A DNA stretch of 45,624 bases from JBBSHJ01 sp038253135 (GCA_038253135.1 JBBSHJ010000013.1:1-45624), one strand, 5' to 3'; shown: positions 23,977 to 33,082, counted from the stretch's first letter. The notes: generated from the letters alone by a model not told the origin. Program-made: numbers and translations.

Positions 23977-24746
23977 CGCCACGCCGGCAGCTCGGCCTGC
24001 GCGTCGCCGATCACCTGCTGGTGAAACGCGGGATTGGGCACCGTGTCGGGGTGGAGTACGACGTTGATGCAGTGGGCGCCGCCGGCCCGGGCGATTCCCG
24101 CCAGCTCGCTCGCCGGCGCGACCGTGCCCGAAGTGCCGATGGCGAGGAAAAGATCGCACTCGCCGGCCGCCGCGATCGCCGCCTGCAGGGCCTGCGCCGG
24201 CAACGACTCGCCGAAGAGCACGATGTCCTGCCGCGCCGGCGCGGCACAGACCGGGCAGGCCGGTACGCCGTCTGCGGCCTCGGCGGCGCCGGCGACATAG
24301 ACCCCACCGGGCGCGGCGAGACCGTCCTCGGGATGGACCGAGACCGCTGAGCGCCAGTGCGCGGATTCCCTTGAGCAACAGGCAATCCCGGCCGATCCGT
24401 GCAACTCGATCGGATCGGATCCGGCCAGCGAGTGCAACGTGTCGATGTTCTGCGTAACGACGGTGGCGCCGGTGTCGGCCAGCGTCCGGTGGGCGTCAGT
24501 CGGCCCGGCGGCGACGGCCGCGGCGTAGATCGTCCCCCACGCCCGCCACATCAGCGCGATGTTGCCCGGCACCAGGCTGCCGTCGAGGGCTCGCTCGAGC
24601 TCGGGATCGAGCGTCCACAGCCCGTCCGGTCCGCGAAAGGTCGGAAGCCCGGCCGCGGCACTGATACCGGCACCGGTCAGCGCGCACACCGAGCGATAAC
24701 CCGACAGGGGCGCGACCTCGGCGAGGTGCGGCCGCGGGTCAGTCAC
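23967..24746 (-). CDS. Sirtuin-family NAD+-dependent deacylase
   Basis: The 259-residue protein has ALTGAGISAAAGLPTFRGPD at residues 22-41, TQNIDTLHSLAG (98-109), the catalytic His116 in IELHGSAG, and LFLAIGTSGTVAPASELAGI in the second NAD half. Sirtuins remove acyl groups from lysine using NAD+. The zinc module is odd: only adjacent Cys123-Cys124 are found where a CxxC pair is expected, with C164-P-V-C167 for the second pair, so zinc binding may be altered. The GTG start at 24746 overlaps the upstream DUF2127-like gene by eight bases. Its C-terminus overlaps the small ORF. Confidence 0.88.
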   Translation of the reverse strand: MTDPRPHLAEVAPLSGYRSVCALTGAGISAAAGLPTFRGPDGLWTLDPELERALDGSLVPGNIALMWRAWGTIYAAAVAAGPTDAHRTLADTGATVVTQNIDTLHSLAGSDPIELHGSAGIACCSRESAHWRSAVSVHPEDGLAAPGGVYVAGAAEAADGVPACPVCAAPARQDIVLFGESLPAQALQAAIAAAGECDLFLAIGTSGTVAPASELAGIARAGGAHCINVVLHPDTVPNPAFHQQVIGDAQAELPAWRCS

Positions 24747-25638
24747 GGGGCGACGCGGGAGAGGTCCGCGCCGGCGCCGGCGGCGCCGCCCGGTCGATGG
24801 CCTGCCAGCCCGAGTCGAATTCGCGCTCCTGCTCGTCCACCCGGCCGCCGCCGCGCAAGCCGAACAGCCGTTTCGTGAACAGCAGGTAGACCGCGATCGC
24901 GACGTTGATGATCAGGGTGATCACCTTGAGCGCGGACACGGTGCGCGTGAGCTCGTAGATCTCCAGCGGCAGCAGCAGGATGGTTGCCAGGAAGGTGAGG
25001 TATTCCGCCCACCGCTTGGCGTACCACAGCCCGACCGCCTCCGTGCCCTCCAGCGCGGCGTAGAGGAGGACGAGCCCGGCGACGGCGTACATCGAGCCGC
25101 GCTGCAATGACAGCAGCTCGCCGGCCGAGTGCAGTACGCCGTGCCCTCCGCCGCGGGCCGCGTTGCCCCAGATCGCGGTGACGACATCGGCGAAGTGCCG
25201 GCGCACGCTGTCGCGGTGCGCCGCGACGATGAGAATGCCGATCGCGACCGCGAGGAACAGCACGACATGGATAACGCGGTCGATCGCGATCAGTCGGAGC
25301 ACGTAGCGGTCGCGCAGCGCCCGGCCGCGCAGCGGGATCTCGATCCTGTCGCGCGCGGGCAGCATCTCGTGCTCCGCGTCGTCGGGCGGCGCGAGCGGCA
25401 CCCAAGCGTCGCAGCGCAGGCATCGATGCCAGCGCAGGCCGTCGTACTCGCGCACGACGACGGCATCCTCCGCGCGCACCGTCCGCACGTCGCGGCCGAT
25501 CAGGTGGTGCCCGACCAGTGCACAGTCGAGGATCTCGTAGCGGATTCTTGTCGGCCGGCCGACCCGCCGGTCCGGCGGTCCGGCGTCGGTGGGACCTGGC
25601 GACGGGCTCGGCTGCTCGGACGTGGTCACGCCGACCAT
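24739..25638 (-). CDS. DUF2127-like multi-pass membrane protein
   Basis: From ATG 25638 the protein has 299 residues. A soluble N-terminal part has a C-L-R-C pair (WHRCLRCDAW, about residues 71-80), then four likely membrane helices: VIHVVLFLAVAIGILIVAA, MYAVAGLVLLYAALEGTEAV, YLTFLATILLLPLEIYEL and VITLIINVAIAVYLLFTK. WYAKRWAEYLTF and FTKRLFG are typical of DUF2127. Function unknown. First gene of the four-gene operon with the sirtuin and oxidase-like protein; a further in-frame start is GTG 25629. Confidence 0.78.
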   Translation of the reverse strand: MVGVTTSEQPSPSPGPTDAGPPDRRVGRPTRIRYEILDCALVGHHLIGRDVRTVRAEDAVVVREYDGLRWHRCLRCDAWVPLAPPDDAEHEMLPARDRIEIPLRGRALRDRYVLRLIAIDRVIHVVLFLAVAIGILIVAAHRDSVRRHFADVVTAIWGNAARGGGHGVLHSAGELLSLQRGSMYAVAGLVLLYAALEGTEAVGLWYAKRWAEYLTFLATILLLPLEIYELTRTVSALKVITLIINVAIAVYLLFTKRLFGLRGGGRVDEQEREFDSGWQAIDRAAPPAPARTSPASPRD

Positions 25639-25653
25639 GATGACCGATGCCGA

Positions 25654-25659
25654 TACCGT
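25654..25659 (+). promoter_or_regulatory. -10-like element for a leaderless HAD-hydrolase mRNA
   Basis: TACCGT ends eight bases before ATG 25668 and there is no ribosome site between. Confidence 0.4.
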
Positions 25660-25667
25660 GGGCACCG

Positions 25668-26360
25668 ATGACGGCCTCCGAAGCTTCCGCGCCGCTGCTC
25701 GTGCTCTGGGATATCGACGGGACCCTGGTCCGCAACGCCGGCGTCGGTCAGCTGGCCTTCCGGGAGGCCTTCGAGTCCTTCGCCGGGCGGCCGCTGCGGC
25801 ACGTGCCGGCGATGGCGGGCCGCACCGAGCGCTCGATCCTCACCGACGCGCTGCGGCTCAACGGGCTGCACGAGCGTCCCGAGGACTTCGACCGTTTCGC
25901 CGAGCTCGAGGGCAAGGCGTACGCCGCCCGCGCCGACGACCTGCGCCGGCACGGACAGGTCCTGCCGGGCGCCGTCGACGTGCTCGGCGCGCTGCACGCG
26001 CATCCGCAGGTGATCTCGACCGTCCTCACCGGGAACACCCGCGTCGCGTCGGCCGTGAAGCTGGCGGCGTACGGCCTGATCGACCTGATCGACATCGATC
26101 GGGGCGCCTACGCCGACGACTCCGCGCACCGGCCCGATCTGGTCCTCGTCGCGCTGGAACGCGCCGAGACGGTACCGGGCGACGCGGTCATTGTCGGCGA
26201 CACGCCGAGCGACGTCCTCGCCGCCACCACCCACGACGTCCGGGCCCTGGCCGTCGCGACGGGTGACTTCTCGGCGACGGAGCTGACGGGTGCGGATCGG
26301 ATCGTCGATGATCTGAGCGACGTCGACGGTGTGCTCAGCTGGCTGCTGAATCGCCCGTAA
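25668..26360 (+). CDS. HAD-superfamily hydrolase (phosphatase)
   Basis: The 230-residue protein has HAD motif I LLVLWDIDGTLV (D15 and D17), motif II TVLTGNT, and motif IV VIVGDTPSDVLAA, with an alpha-helical cap between (AGRTERSILTDALRLNGLHE), as in phosphoglycolate phosphatase-like enzymes. It removes phosphate from a small metabolite; which one is not seen. ATG 25668 is chosen from the start of homology and the TACCGT hexamer. The 3' end overlaps the convergent ABC ATPase gene by 26 bp. Confidence 0.88.
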   Translation: MTASEASAPLLVLWDIDGTLVRNAGVGQLAFREAFESFAGRPLRHVPAMAGRTERSILTDALRLNGLHERPEDFDRFAELEGKAYAARADDLRRHGQVLPGAVDVLGALHAHPQVISTVLTGNTRVASAVKLAAYGLIDLIDIDRGAYADDSAHRPDLVLVALERAETVPGDAVIVGDTPSDVLAATTHDVRALAVATGDFSATELTGADRIVDDLSDVDGVLSWLLNRP

Positions 26361-27357
26361 CTCCGGGCTGGTTCTCCGGGAAGTGGCAGGCGACCTTGTG
26401 CCGCGGAGCCAGATCCGCCAGCGGTGGCTCCTGGGTGCGGCAGATGTCCTGCGCCTTCCAGCAGCGGGTGGAGAATCGGCACGCCGGCGGCGGGTTCAAC
26501 GGGCTTGGTACGTCGCCCTCGAGCCTGCGGCGGTTGCGCCGGCCGCGTTCTGCCGGTTCGGGCATTGGTACGGCGGACAGCAGAGCCGTGGTGTAGGGAT
26601 GCATCGGGCTGCGGTAAAGATCATCGCGGTCGGCTATCTCGACGATCTTGCCGAGATACATCACCGCGATGCGGTCGGAAATGTGGCGAACCACCGACAG
26701 GTCGTGGGCGATCACGATATACGTCAGCCCGAATTCGTTCTGCAGGTCTTCCAGCAGGTTGACGACCTGCGCCTGGATCGACACATCCAGAGCTGACACG
26801 GGCTCGTCAGCGACGATCAGCTTGGGGCGCAGGGCCAGCGTGCGGGCGATCCCGATGCGCTGCCGCTGCCCGCCGGAGAATTCGTGCGGATAGCGGTTGT
26901 AGTGCTCGGGGTTGAGACCAACCAACTCCAGCAGCCGCTGCACCTCGCTCTTCACCCCGCCCGGAGGTTTGATTTTCTGCAGGTGAAAGGGCGCACCGAC
27001 GATCGATCCCACGGTTTTGCGTGAATTCAGGGAGGCGTAAGGGTCCTGGAAAATGATCTGGACATCGCGTCGCAGCGGCCGCATCTTCCCGACCGACAGG
27101 TGGGTGATGTCCGTGCCCTCGAATTCGATCTGCCCACCGGTCGGCTCGAGCAGGCGGGTGATCAGCCGCCCGGTCGTCGTCTTGCCGCAGCCCGATTCCC
27201 CGACGATGGAGAACGTCGTACCGCTGTGCACCTCGAAATCAAGCCCGTCGACCGCCTTCACCGCGCCCACGGTGCGCTGGAACAGGATTCCGCGCTTCAC
27301 GGGGAAGTGTTTCTGCAGGCCGCGTACGGCGAGCAGCCGCTCGGCCGTTTCGGTCAT
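26335..27357 (-). CDS. Oligopeptide ABC importer ATPase, OppF/DppF type (system 1)
   Basis: The 340-residue ATPase has Walker A GESGCGKTTTGR (about 53-64), signature SGGQRQRIGIARTLALRPKL, Walker B IVADEPVSALD, and the OppF/DppF C-terminal extension with PSPLNPPPACRFSTRCWKAQ, which holds the Fe-S/Cys region of the family. It powers peptide import with the OppD partner upstream (ATGA overlap). Last gene of the first importer operon, running 32.5 to 26.3 kb. Confidence 0.93.
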   Translation of the reverse strand: MTETAERLLAVRGLQKHFPVKRGILFQRTVGAVKAVDGLDFEVHSGTTFSIVGESGCGKTTTGRLITRLLEPTGGQIEFEGTDITHLSVGKMRPLRRDVQIIFQDPYASLNSRKTVGSIVGAPFHLQKIKPPGGVKSEVQRLLELVGLNPEHYNRYPHEFSGGQRQRIGIARTLALRPKLIVADEPVSALDVSIQAQVVNLLEDLQNEFGLTYIVIAHDLSVVRHISDRIAVMYLGKIVEIADRDDLYRSPMHPYTTALLSAVPMPEPAERGRRNRRRLEGDVPSPLNPPPACRFSTRCWKAQDICRTQEPPLADLAPRHKVACHFPENQPGVTGDSAAS

Positions 27358-28469
27358 GCCCGCCCCCCCGGTCGCTGCTCGACCATACCCAGCCTGGGGG
27401 CGACCTCGTCACGCCAGATCTGGGTGCGCTCCCTTCCGGAAAGGTGGCAGGCAACGAGGTGACTGCCGCCCGCGTCGGTGAGCTCGGGAACGACCGTCGT
27501 CGACAGGTCACCGTTGCGGTCCGCGAACTCGCAGCGCGGGTGGAAGGAACATCCTGACGGCACGCGGATGAGGCTGGGCGGTGTGCCTTGGATCGGCACC
27601 AGCCGCTCGGCCCGCTCGCGGTCCAGGCGCGGCATCGAGCCGAGCAGGCCCCACGTGTAGGGATGTTTGGGATCGTAGAAGATCTGCTCGGTGGTGGCGT
27701 TCTCGACGGCCTTGCCGGCGTACATGACCAGGATGTCGTCGGCCACCTCCGCGACCACCCCGAGATCATGGGTGATGATGATGACCGCCGAACCCCGCTC
27801 CTGCTGCAGATCGCGAATCAGATCGAGGATCTGGGCCTGCACCGTCACGTCCAGGGCGGTGGTCGGCTCATCCGCGATCAGCAGCTCGGGATCGCACGAA
27901 AGCGCCATCGCGATCATGGCCCGCTGCCGCATGCCGCCGGAGAACTGATGGGGGTAGTCGTCGACCCGCGATGCCGGCTGCGGAATTCCGACCCGGCCGA
28001 GCAGGTCGATGGAGTGCGCTCGGGCCTTCGATTTCGGCACGTCATTGTGGACGCGGTAGGCCTCGATGATCTGCGCGCCAACGGTGTAGTAGGGATGCAT
28101 CGCGGAGAGCGGGTCCTGGAAGATCATCGCCATCTTCCGGCCGCGCAGCCGGCGGACCCGCTCCGGCTGGGCGCCGACGAGCTCCTCACCGTCGAGCTTG
28201 ATCGACCCGGAGATCCGCGCTGAGCCGGCCTTGTGCAGGCCCATGATGGCCATGCTCGTGACGCTCTTACCGGAGCCGGACTCGCCGACGATGCCGAGAG
28301 ATCTGCCCTTGGACAGGTTGAAGCCCAGCCCGTCGACCGACTTGACGAGACCGTCGTCGGTCGGAAAGTGGACCGTCAGCCCCTCGACCTCGAGGAACGG
28401 CGCATCGGCCTCACGGTCGGCCGGCGCCGCAGTCGGCCGGCGGCCCCATCGGCGTTGGGGGGCGGTCAC
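27354..28469 (-). CDS. Oligopeptide ABC importer ATPase, OppD/DppD type (system 1)
   Basis: The 371-residue ATPase has GESGSGKSVTSMAIMGL (Walker A with the OppD-type SVTS), FSGGMRQRAMIAMALSCDPE (signature), LLIADEPTTALDVTVQAQIL (Walker B) and a C-terminal Cys-rich PPSLIRVPSGCSFHPRCEFA. M-x-I-F-Q-D-P-L-S-A-M-H-P (Q-loop) is typical OppD. GTG start at 28469 overlaps the permease stop (GTGA). Confidence 0.93.
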   Translation of the reverse strand: MTAPQRRWGRRPTAAPADREADAPFLEVEGLTVHFPTDDGLVKSVDGLGFNLSKGRSLGIVGESGSGKSVTSMAIMGLHKAGSARISGSIKLDGEELVGAQPERVRRLRGRKMAMIFQDPLSAMHPYYTVGAQIIEAYRVHNDVPKSKARAHSIDLLGRVGIPQPASRVDDYPHQFSGGMRQRAMIAMALSCDPELLIADEPTTALDVTVQAQILDLIRDLQQERGSAVIIITHDLGVVAEVADDILVMYAGKAVENATTEQIFYDPKHPYTWGLLGSMPRLDRERAERLVPIQGTPPSLIRVPSGCSFHPRCEFADRNGDLSTTVVPELTDAGGSHLVACHLSGRERTQIWRDEVAPRLGMVEQRPGGRA

Positions 28470-29476
28470 GACAGACGCACTCTCGGATCGATCACGGCGT
28501 AGAGGATATCGACCACCAGGTTGGCCATGATCACGAAGAACGCGGCAACGAGCGTGACGCCGAAGATCTCGGGGAGGTCGTTGTTGTCGATGGCCTGCTT
28601 GGCGAACTGCCCGACACCGGGCAGCGAGAAGGTGTACTCGGTCAGGATCGCACCGCCGACGAGCAACCCGAGGTCAAGCCCGAAGATCGTCAGGATCGGG
28701 GTCAGCGCGGCGCGAACGGCATGCTTCGCGATCACGGTGCGCTCGGGCAGGCCCTTGGCCCGTGCGGTCCGGATGTAGTCCTCATTGAGCGTCTCCAGCA
28801 TGCCGGCCCGCATCAGCCGCGCGTAGAGCGCTCCGTAGAGCAGGGCCAGCGTCACCCACGGCAGCACCAGGTTTCCGAACCACAGGAAGGGATTATCCAG
28901 GATCGACACATAGTGGATATTCGGGAAGAGCGGCCACTTGTAGCTGAAAAGGGACAGCGCAACCAGCCCGGTGAAGAAGATCGGCGCGGACACGCCGGCA
29001 AGCGCGACGGCCATGACCGCGCGGTCGATGAATTTGCCACGCTTGACCGCTGAGATGACGCCGGCGATGACGCCGCTGACGAGCCAGATGACGGCGGCAC
29101 CGATCGCAAGGGACATGGTGACAGGTATCCGGTCCTTGATGAGAGGCCACACCGGAGTCTGCGACTTGAACGAGACGCCGAAGCACGGGAAGTTGCAGGT
29201 GGTCTTCACCGGACCGGCGTCATACTTCGTGCCGGTCACGAGGTTCTTCATGAACCGCCAGTACTGCACGATGACCGGCTTGTCGAAGCCGTATTTCTTC
29301 TCGATCGCTCGCACCGTCGCCTGTGTCGCGTCCTTGCCGACGAATTGCGACGCCAGCGCATAGCTGTTCTGACCGGCGAGCTTGGGCACCCAGAAGAAGA
29401 TGATGAAGGTGACGAAACCGACCACGAGCAGCAGCAGCACCGCCGCAAGCAGTCGTCGAATGATGAATGCGATCAC
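28466..29476 (-). CDS. Oligopeptide ABC importer permease, OppB/DppB type (system 1)
   Basis: The 336-residue permease from GTG 29476 starts directly in its first membrane helix (VIAFIIRRLLAAVLLLLVVG), which is typical of OppB. It has five to six helices and the EAA-like loop RAGMLETLNEDYIRTARAKG with GLPERTVIAKHAVRAAL, the contact to the ATPase. A long periplasmic loop after helix 1 is usual. The frame is also open up to 29539, but those extra residues are not of the family. It lies 119 bp after the binding-protein gene. Confidence 0.92.
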   Translation of the reverse strand: MIAFIIRRLLAAVLLLLVVGFVTFIIFFWVPKLAGQNSYALASQFVGKDATQATVRAIEKKYGFDKPVIVQYWRFMKNLVTGTKYDAGPVKTTCNFPCFGVSFKSQTPVWPLIKDRIPVTMSLAIGAAVIWLVSGVIAGVISAVKRGKFIDRAVMAVALAGVSAPIFFTGLVALSLFSYKWPLFPNIHYVSILDNPFLWFGNLVLPWVTLALLYGALYARLMRAGMLETLNEDYIRTARAKGLPERTVIAKHAVRAALTPILTIFGLDLGLLVGGAILTEYTFSLPGVGQFAKQAIDNNDLPEIFGVTLVAAFFVIMANLVVDILYAVIDPRVRLS

Positions 29477-29595
29477 CTGACTCGGCTCGCGGTGGCGAGC
29501 AGGTCCCATCGGGGACCCGCCCGCCACCGCCGCCCTCACCTACTTTCGCGTCGTTCTGAGGCGCTTCCGCCGAATCTCGTTGAGAGGAAGCCCGA

Positions 29596-31470
29596 CTACT
29601 TCGTGACGCCGAGCTGCGTGTAGTCGTACATGCCGTAGGCCTGCGTCACGTAGACGTTGGTCAGGTTCTTCGGCCGATAGAGCAGGGACTTGGCGTATAC
29701 CTCCGGCAGGAAGTACCCGTCCTGCATGACCATCTTGTCGAGCTGGCCGTAGATCTTGTTCCGCGCGGCGATGCTGGTCAGCCTGGACGTCTTGTCCAGC
29801 ATTCCGTTGATCGCCGGAGAATTGATCTCGGACAGGTTGTTGTTGCCGGCCGGCTTGATCGCGCGACCGTCGATGATCTGGCTCAGGAAGCCGAAGCCGG
29901 TCGGCCAGTCGGCCGCCCAACCGCCGTACATCAGGCCCAGATCGTGGGAGTGCGAGAAGGACAGGTTCCCGGCGAAGTTCTTGAAGTACTTGCCCGCAGG
30001 GTACTTCTGGATCGAGGTCTTGATCCCGACCTTGCTCAGCGCCTGCTGCAGCGCCTGGGACGACGCGACCTCCTTGGGCCGGTCGCCACGGATGGAGATG
30101 TTGGTGCTGAAGCCGTTCGGCTGTCCGCAGGCCTTCAGCTCCTTCTTGGCCATCTCCTGGTCGCCGGTCGGCTTGGTCGTCGCCTCGTAGAGGTCGAATT
30201 TCTGGTAGCCGGAGACGTTCGGCGGCATGACCGTCGACGCGATGTCACCACCGGCTACCGGACCGCCGTACGCCGTCTGCATGTCGGTCTTGTTGGCGGC
30301 GTACTCGACCGCCCGACGGCAGTGCACGTTGTCCAGCGGTTTGATCTTGCTGCCGATGTAGATGAACCACGTGAATCCGGACAGGGCGTCGTCGGAGTCG
30401 TGCTTGTACTTACTTCCCGGGCTGAGGATCTGGGCCCGGGCGGCGGCCTGCACGCCGGTGCCGGCGCTGTCGACATCAAGGTTGCCCGACATCAGCTTCT
30501 GGTCGAGGTCGTCGGCGTTGACGTGGTACTGAACGGTGATCTTGTCCGGCAGGGCGGCCCGCAGCGGGTCGGCCTTGTTGCTCCAGTACTTGTTCCGGAC
30601 CAGCGCGAAGCCCTTGCCCTCGGAGTAGCCGCTGAACTTGTACGGACCCGTCGACACCGGGTGCTCCCGATACTTCGCGCCGGTGTCCTTGCCCGGCGGC
30701 ACCGGGAAGGTCTGCGGACTGGTGGCCAGGTAGTCGAAGTCGGAGAACGGCTGGGCCAGGTGGAAGATAATCGTCGTGTCGTTCGGGGTGTCGACGGACG
30801 TCAGGCCCAGCTTGTCCTTCGCCTTGTCCTTGTACGGCCCGGGGTATTTCGGGTCCTTCAGGTAAGTGGCGAAGTAACTCGGGCCGTTCGGCAGGACATC
30901 CTTGGCGTAGTTGCTCCGCTCGACGGCGTACTTGATGTCCTTCGTCGTGACCGGCGTGCCGTCCTCGAACTTCACGCCGGACTTGATGTGGTAGGTCCAG
31001 GTCATCCCGTCGGACGAGACCTTGCCGGGAGCCGTCGCGAGGTCAGGAGTGAGTTGCAGCCCGGCCTTGCCCGGCCCCGGCTTGAAGCTCATCAGCGCCC
31101 GGCCATACAGGCGGGAGAAGTCCCACATCCATGCGTAGTAGGTGTCGCCCGGGTCGGTCGAGTCGGGCTCGTCGCTGGACGCGAAGCGGAGCGTGCCGCC
31201 GGCCTTGGTGGACGGGTTGACGATCTTGGCGTTGGCTGCGCTGTAGACGGCACCGGACGTCTGAGTGCGGCCACCGCCGGACTTGGTCGGGCCGCTCGGC
31301 CCGGTGCTCTTGGTCGCGCCGGTCGACGGTCCGGCCGTCGCCGTCGCCGTACCGCTGCCGCCGCCTCCGGTCCCACCCTTGCTCTTGCTGCCGGTGCATG
31401 CGGCGAGCGCCACGGACATACCCGCGCACACCACCAGCACTACCGGCTTCTTCCATCCGGGGATTTTCAT
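29596..31470 (-). CDS. Oligopeptide-binding lipoprotein, SBP family 5 (system 1)
   Basis: The 624-residue protein starts MKIPGWKKPVVLVVCAGMSV with lipobox ALAAC, so it is anchored outside by a lipid. A Gly/Ser/Thr-rich linker follows to about residue 75. The mature part fits the extracellular solute-binding family 5: TYHIKSGVKFEDGTPVTTKD near 165-185 (family signature) and RNKYWSNKADP. GGAGAAGGAGAG about nine bases before ATG 31470 is a strong ribosome site, as expected for the most abundant component. It captures peptides for the permeases. Confidence 0.93.
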   Translation of the reverse strand: MKIPGWKKPVVLVVCAGMSVALAACTGSKSKGGTGGGGSGTATATAGPSTGATKSTGPSGPTKSGGGRTQTSGAVYSAANAKIVNPSTKAGGTLRFASSDEPDSTDPGDTYYAWMWDFSRLYGRALMSFKPGPGKAGLQLTPDLATAPGKVSSDGMTWTYHIKSGVKFEDGTPVTTKDIKYAVERSNYAKDVLPNGPSYFATYLKDPKYPGPYKDKAKDKLGLTSVDTPNDTTIIFHLAQPFSDFDYLATSPQTFPVPPGKDTGAKYREHPVSTGPYKFSGYSEGKGFALVRNKYWSNKADPLRAALPDKITVQYHVNADDLDQKLMSGNLDVDSAGTGVQAAARAQILSPGSKYKHDSDDALSGFTWFIYIGSKIKPLDNVHCRRAVEYAANKTDMQTAYGGPVAGGDIASTVMPPNVSGYQKFDLYEATTKPTGDQEMAKKELKACGQPNGFSTNISIRGDRPKEVASSQALQQALSKVGIKTSIQKYPAGKYFKNFAGNLSFSHSHDLGLMYGGWAADWPTGFGFLSQIIDGRAIKPAGNNNLSEINSPAINGMLDKTSRLTSIAARNKIYGQLDKMVMQDGYFLPEVYAKSLLYRPKNLTNVYVTQAYGMYDYTQLGVTK

Positions 31471-31521
31471 CTGGGTGAACTCTCCTTCTCCACCGTACGA
31501 CGAGCTCGCACGGTTATCGGA

Positions 31522-32526
31522 CTAATGCGATCTCGGATCGAGCGCGTCGCGCAGACCGTCACCGAGCAGGTTGAACGCGAGCACGGTCAAGAAGATCGCG
31601 AGGCCCGGAACAACCATGTACATAGGGTCGATCCGATAGAACTGAACGGCGTTGGACAGCATGCCTCCCCACGAAGGGGCGGGTTCCTGGATTCCGACAC
31701 CCAGGTAGGACAGGCCGGCTTCGAACAGGATATTGCTGGGAATCAGCAACGTCGAATAAACCAGGATCGGCGCCGCCAGGTTGGGCAGCAACTCCTTGAA
31801 GAGGATGTACGGCGGGCGGGCGCCGAGGCTGCGGGCGGCGTCGACGAACTCACGCTCCCGCAGCGAGAGCGTCTGGCCGCGAATGATTCGGCCGACATAC
31901 GGCCAGTTGAAGAATCCGATGATGAATACCAGGATCGCGACCCGCAGCGTGTTGCCCGACAGGCCGAAGGCCTTGTCGGGGAAGACCCCCGTCAACGCGA
32001 TGGCGAAGAGCAGCAAAGGGAAGGCCAGGAATACGTCCATGATCCGGCTGATGATGGTGTCCACCCAGCCGCCGAAGTAACCGGCGATCACCCCCATCAC
32101 GACCCCGATAGCGACCGCCAGCATGGTGGCGAGGACCGCGATCACCAGCGAGATACGCGCGCCGTACAAGATCCGGCTCAGCACGTCGCGGCCGTTGATC
32201 GGCTCGACGCCGAGCAGGAAGTGCTTGCTCCAGCTGATCCCGCCCCACGCGTGCAGCGGTCTGGACAGCGTCGGATCGATCTCGGTGGAATGAAACTCGT
32301 TCGGCGGGTGGCCGAGGTACTTGACGATCACCGGAGCGAGGATCGCGGCCAACACCAGAATCACGATGAAGGCGAGGGAGACCAGGGCAACCTCGTCGCG
32401 GCGGAAGCGCCGCCAGGCGATCTGACCGAGCGAGCGGCCCTGGATCGCGCTCTGCGTGCCGGCCTCGTCAACAGGCGGGAGCTCGACCTCTGCACCGGTG
32501 CCCGATAAGTCTGGCGGCGCGGTCAT
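31522..32526 (-). CDS. Oligopeptide ABC importer permease, OppC/DppC type (system 1)
   Basis: The 334-residue permease has the N-terminal OppC domain (SLGQIAWRRFRRDEVALVSL), LFLLGVEPINGRDVLSRILY-type loop (LLGVEPINGRDVLSRI) and REREFVDAARSLGARPPYIL (the EAA loop). Order in this operon, read in the direction of transcription, is C-A-B-D-F, which is unusual since the binding protein is second. First gene of the operon. Confidence 0.92.
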   Translation of the reverse strand: MTAPPDLSGTGAEVELPPVDEAGTQSAIQGRSLGQIAWRRFRRDEVALVSLAFIVILVLAAILAPVIVKYLGHPPNEFHSTEIDPTLSRPLHAWGGISWSKHFLLGVEPINGRDVLSRILYGARISLVIAVLATMLAVAIGVVMGVIAGYFGGWVDTIISRIMDVFLAFPLLLFAIALTGVFPDKAFGLSGNTLRVAILVFIIGFFNWPYVGRIIRGQTLSLREREFVDAARSLGARPPYILFKELLPNLAAPILVYSTLLIPSNILFEAGLSYLGVGIQEPAPSWGGMLSNAVQFYRIDPMYMVVPGLAIFLTVLAFNLLGDGLRDALDPRSH

Positions 32527-32718
32527 GCCAGCTCGCTTCCTGTCACGGCGTCAGGCAGCCCGGTCGGGGCCCGGCACGTTCGGTTTCGACAGCACGTGTC
32601 GATGCCGCGGGTGAGCGGGCTCGATCGACGCGATCCGAGCGATGCTAGCGGCAACCAGGCCCGGAGTGCACAGTAGGAGGTCCAGCTTGTTCGAATTGCA
32701 ACAATCGAGATGCCTACC

Positions 32719-32961
32719 TCAGCGGCGCCCGTTGCGGACGCGCAGAGCGATCATGGCCACGATCAGGCCCGCCACCCCACCGGCAGCGGCCATTCCGGTC
32801 GGCGTCTGCACCTTCTCCTGCAGGCTCGCGGCGGCGCGCTTGGCCACGTTCTTCGGATGCGCGGTTTCCACGACACGGTCGACGAGCTCGTCGATCGTCG
32901 AACCAAGCGCCTCGCGGGTCCGGTCGATGTCGCGGTGCACGGCTTCGGGGTCGGTGCTCAC
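32719..32961 (-). CDS. DUF3618-like small membrane protein
   Basis: The 80-residue protein starts MSTDPEAVHRDIDRTREALG, followed by STIDELVDRV, the DUF3618 pattern (xxIExxRxxLxxTvdxLxxR), and ends with one membrane helix (GMAAAGGVAGLIVAMIALRV). DUF3618 proteins are common in actinobacteria, often beside DUF1469/YqjD-like proteins; function unknown. It is divergent from the peroxiredoxin gene, with 133 bp between. Confidence 0.85.
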   Translation of the reverse strand: MSTDPEAVHRDIDRTREALGSTIDELVDRVVETAHPKNVAKRAAASLQEKVQTPTGMAAAGGVAGLIVAMIALRVRNGRR

Positions 32962-33082
32962 GGCAGCTCCTTCGCTTCGCGTGCGACGACCAGGTACGAC
33001 GCTGGCGCGCAGGGCCGTAGCCTACCGGCATCGCGGTGCGGGCCGATCACGACGTCGCTCGTATCGCCCTGCCGTGACCAGC

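Noticed and set aside
29563..29591. GCTTCC/GGAAGC inverted repeat between the system 1 binding-protein and OppB genes
   Set aside because: Six base pairs with a 17-base loop is weak compared with the system 2 hairpin.
29944..32508. 854-codon open frame on the plus strand across the binding-protein and OppC genes of system 1
   Set aside because: It crosses two real minus-strand genes, is Arg/Val/Gly-rich and lacks motifs.
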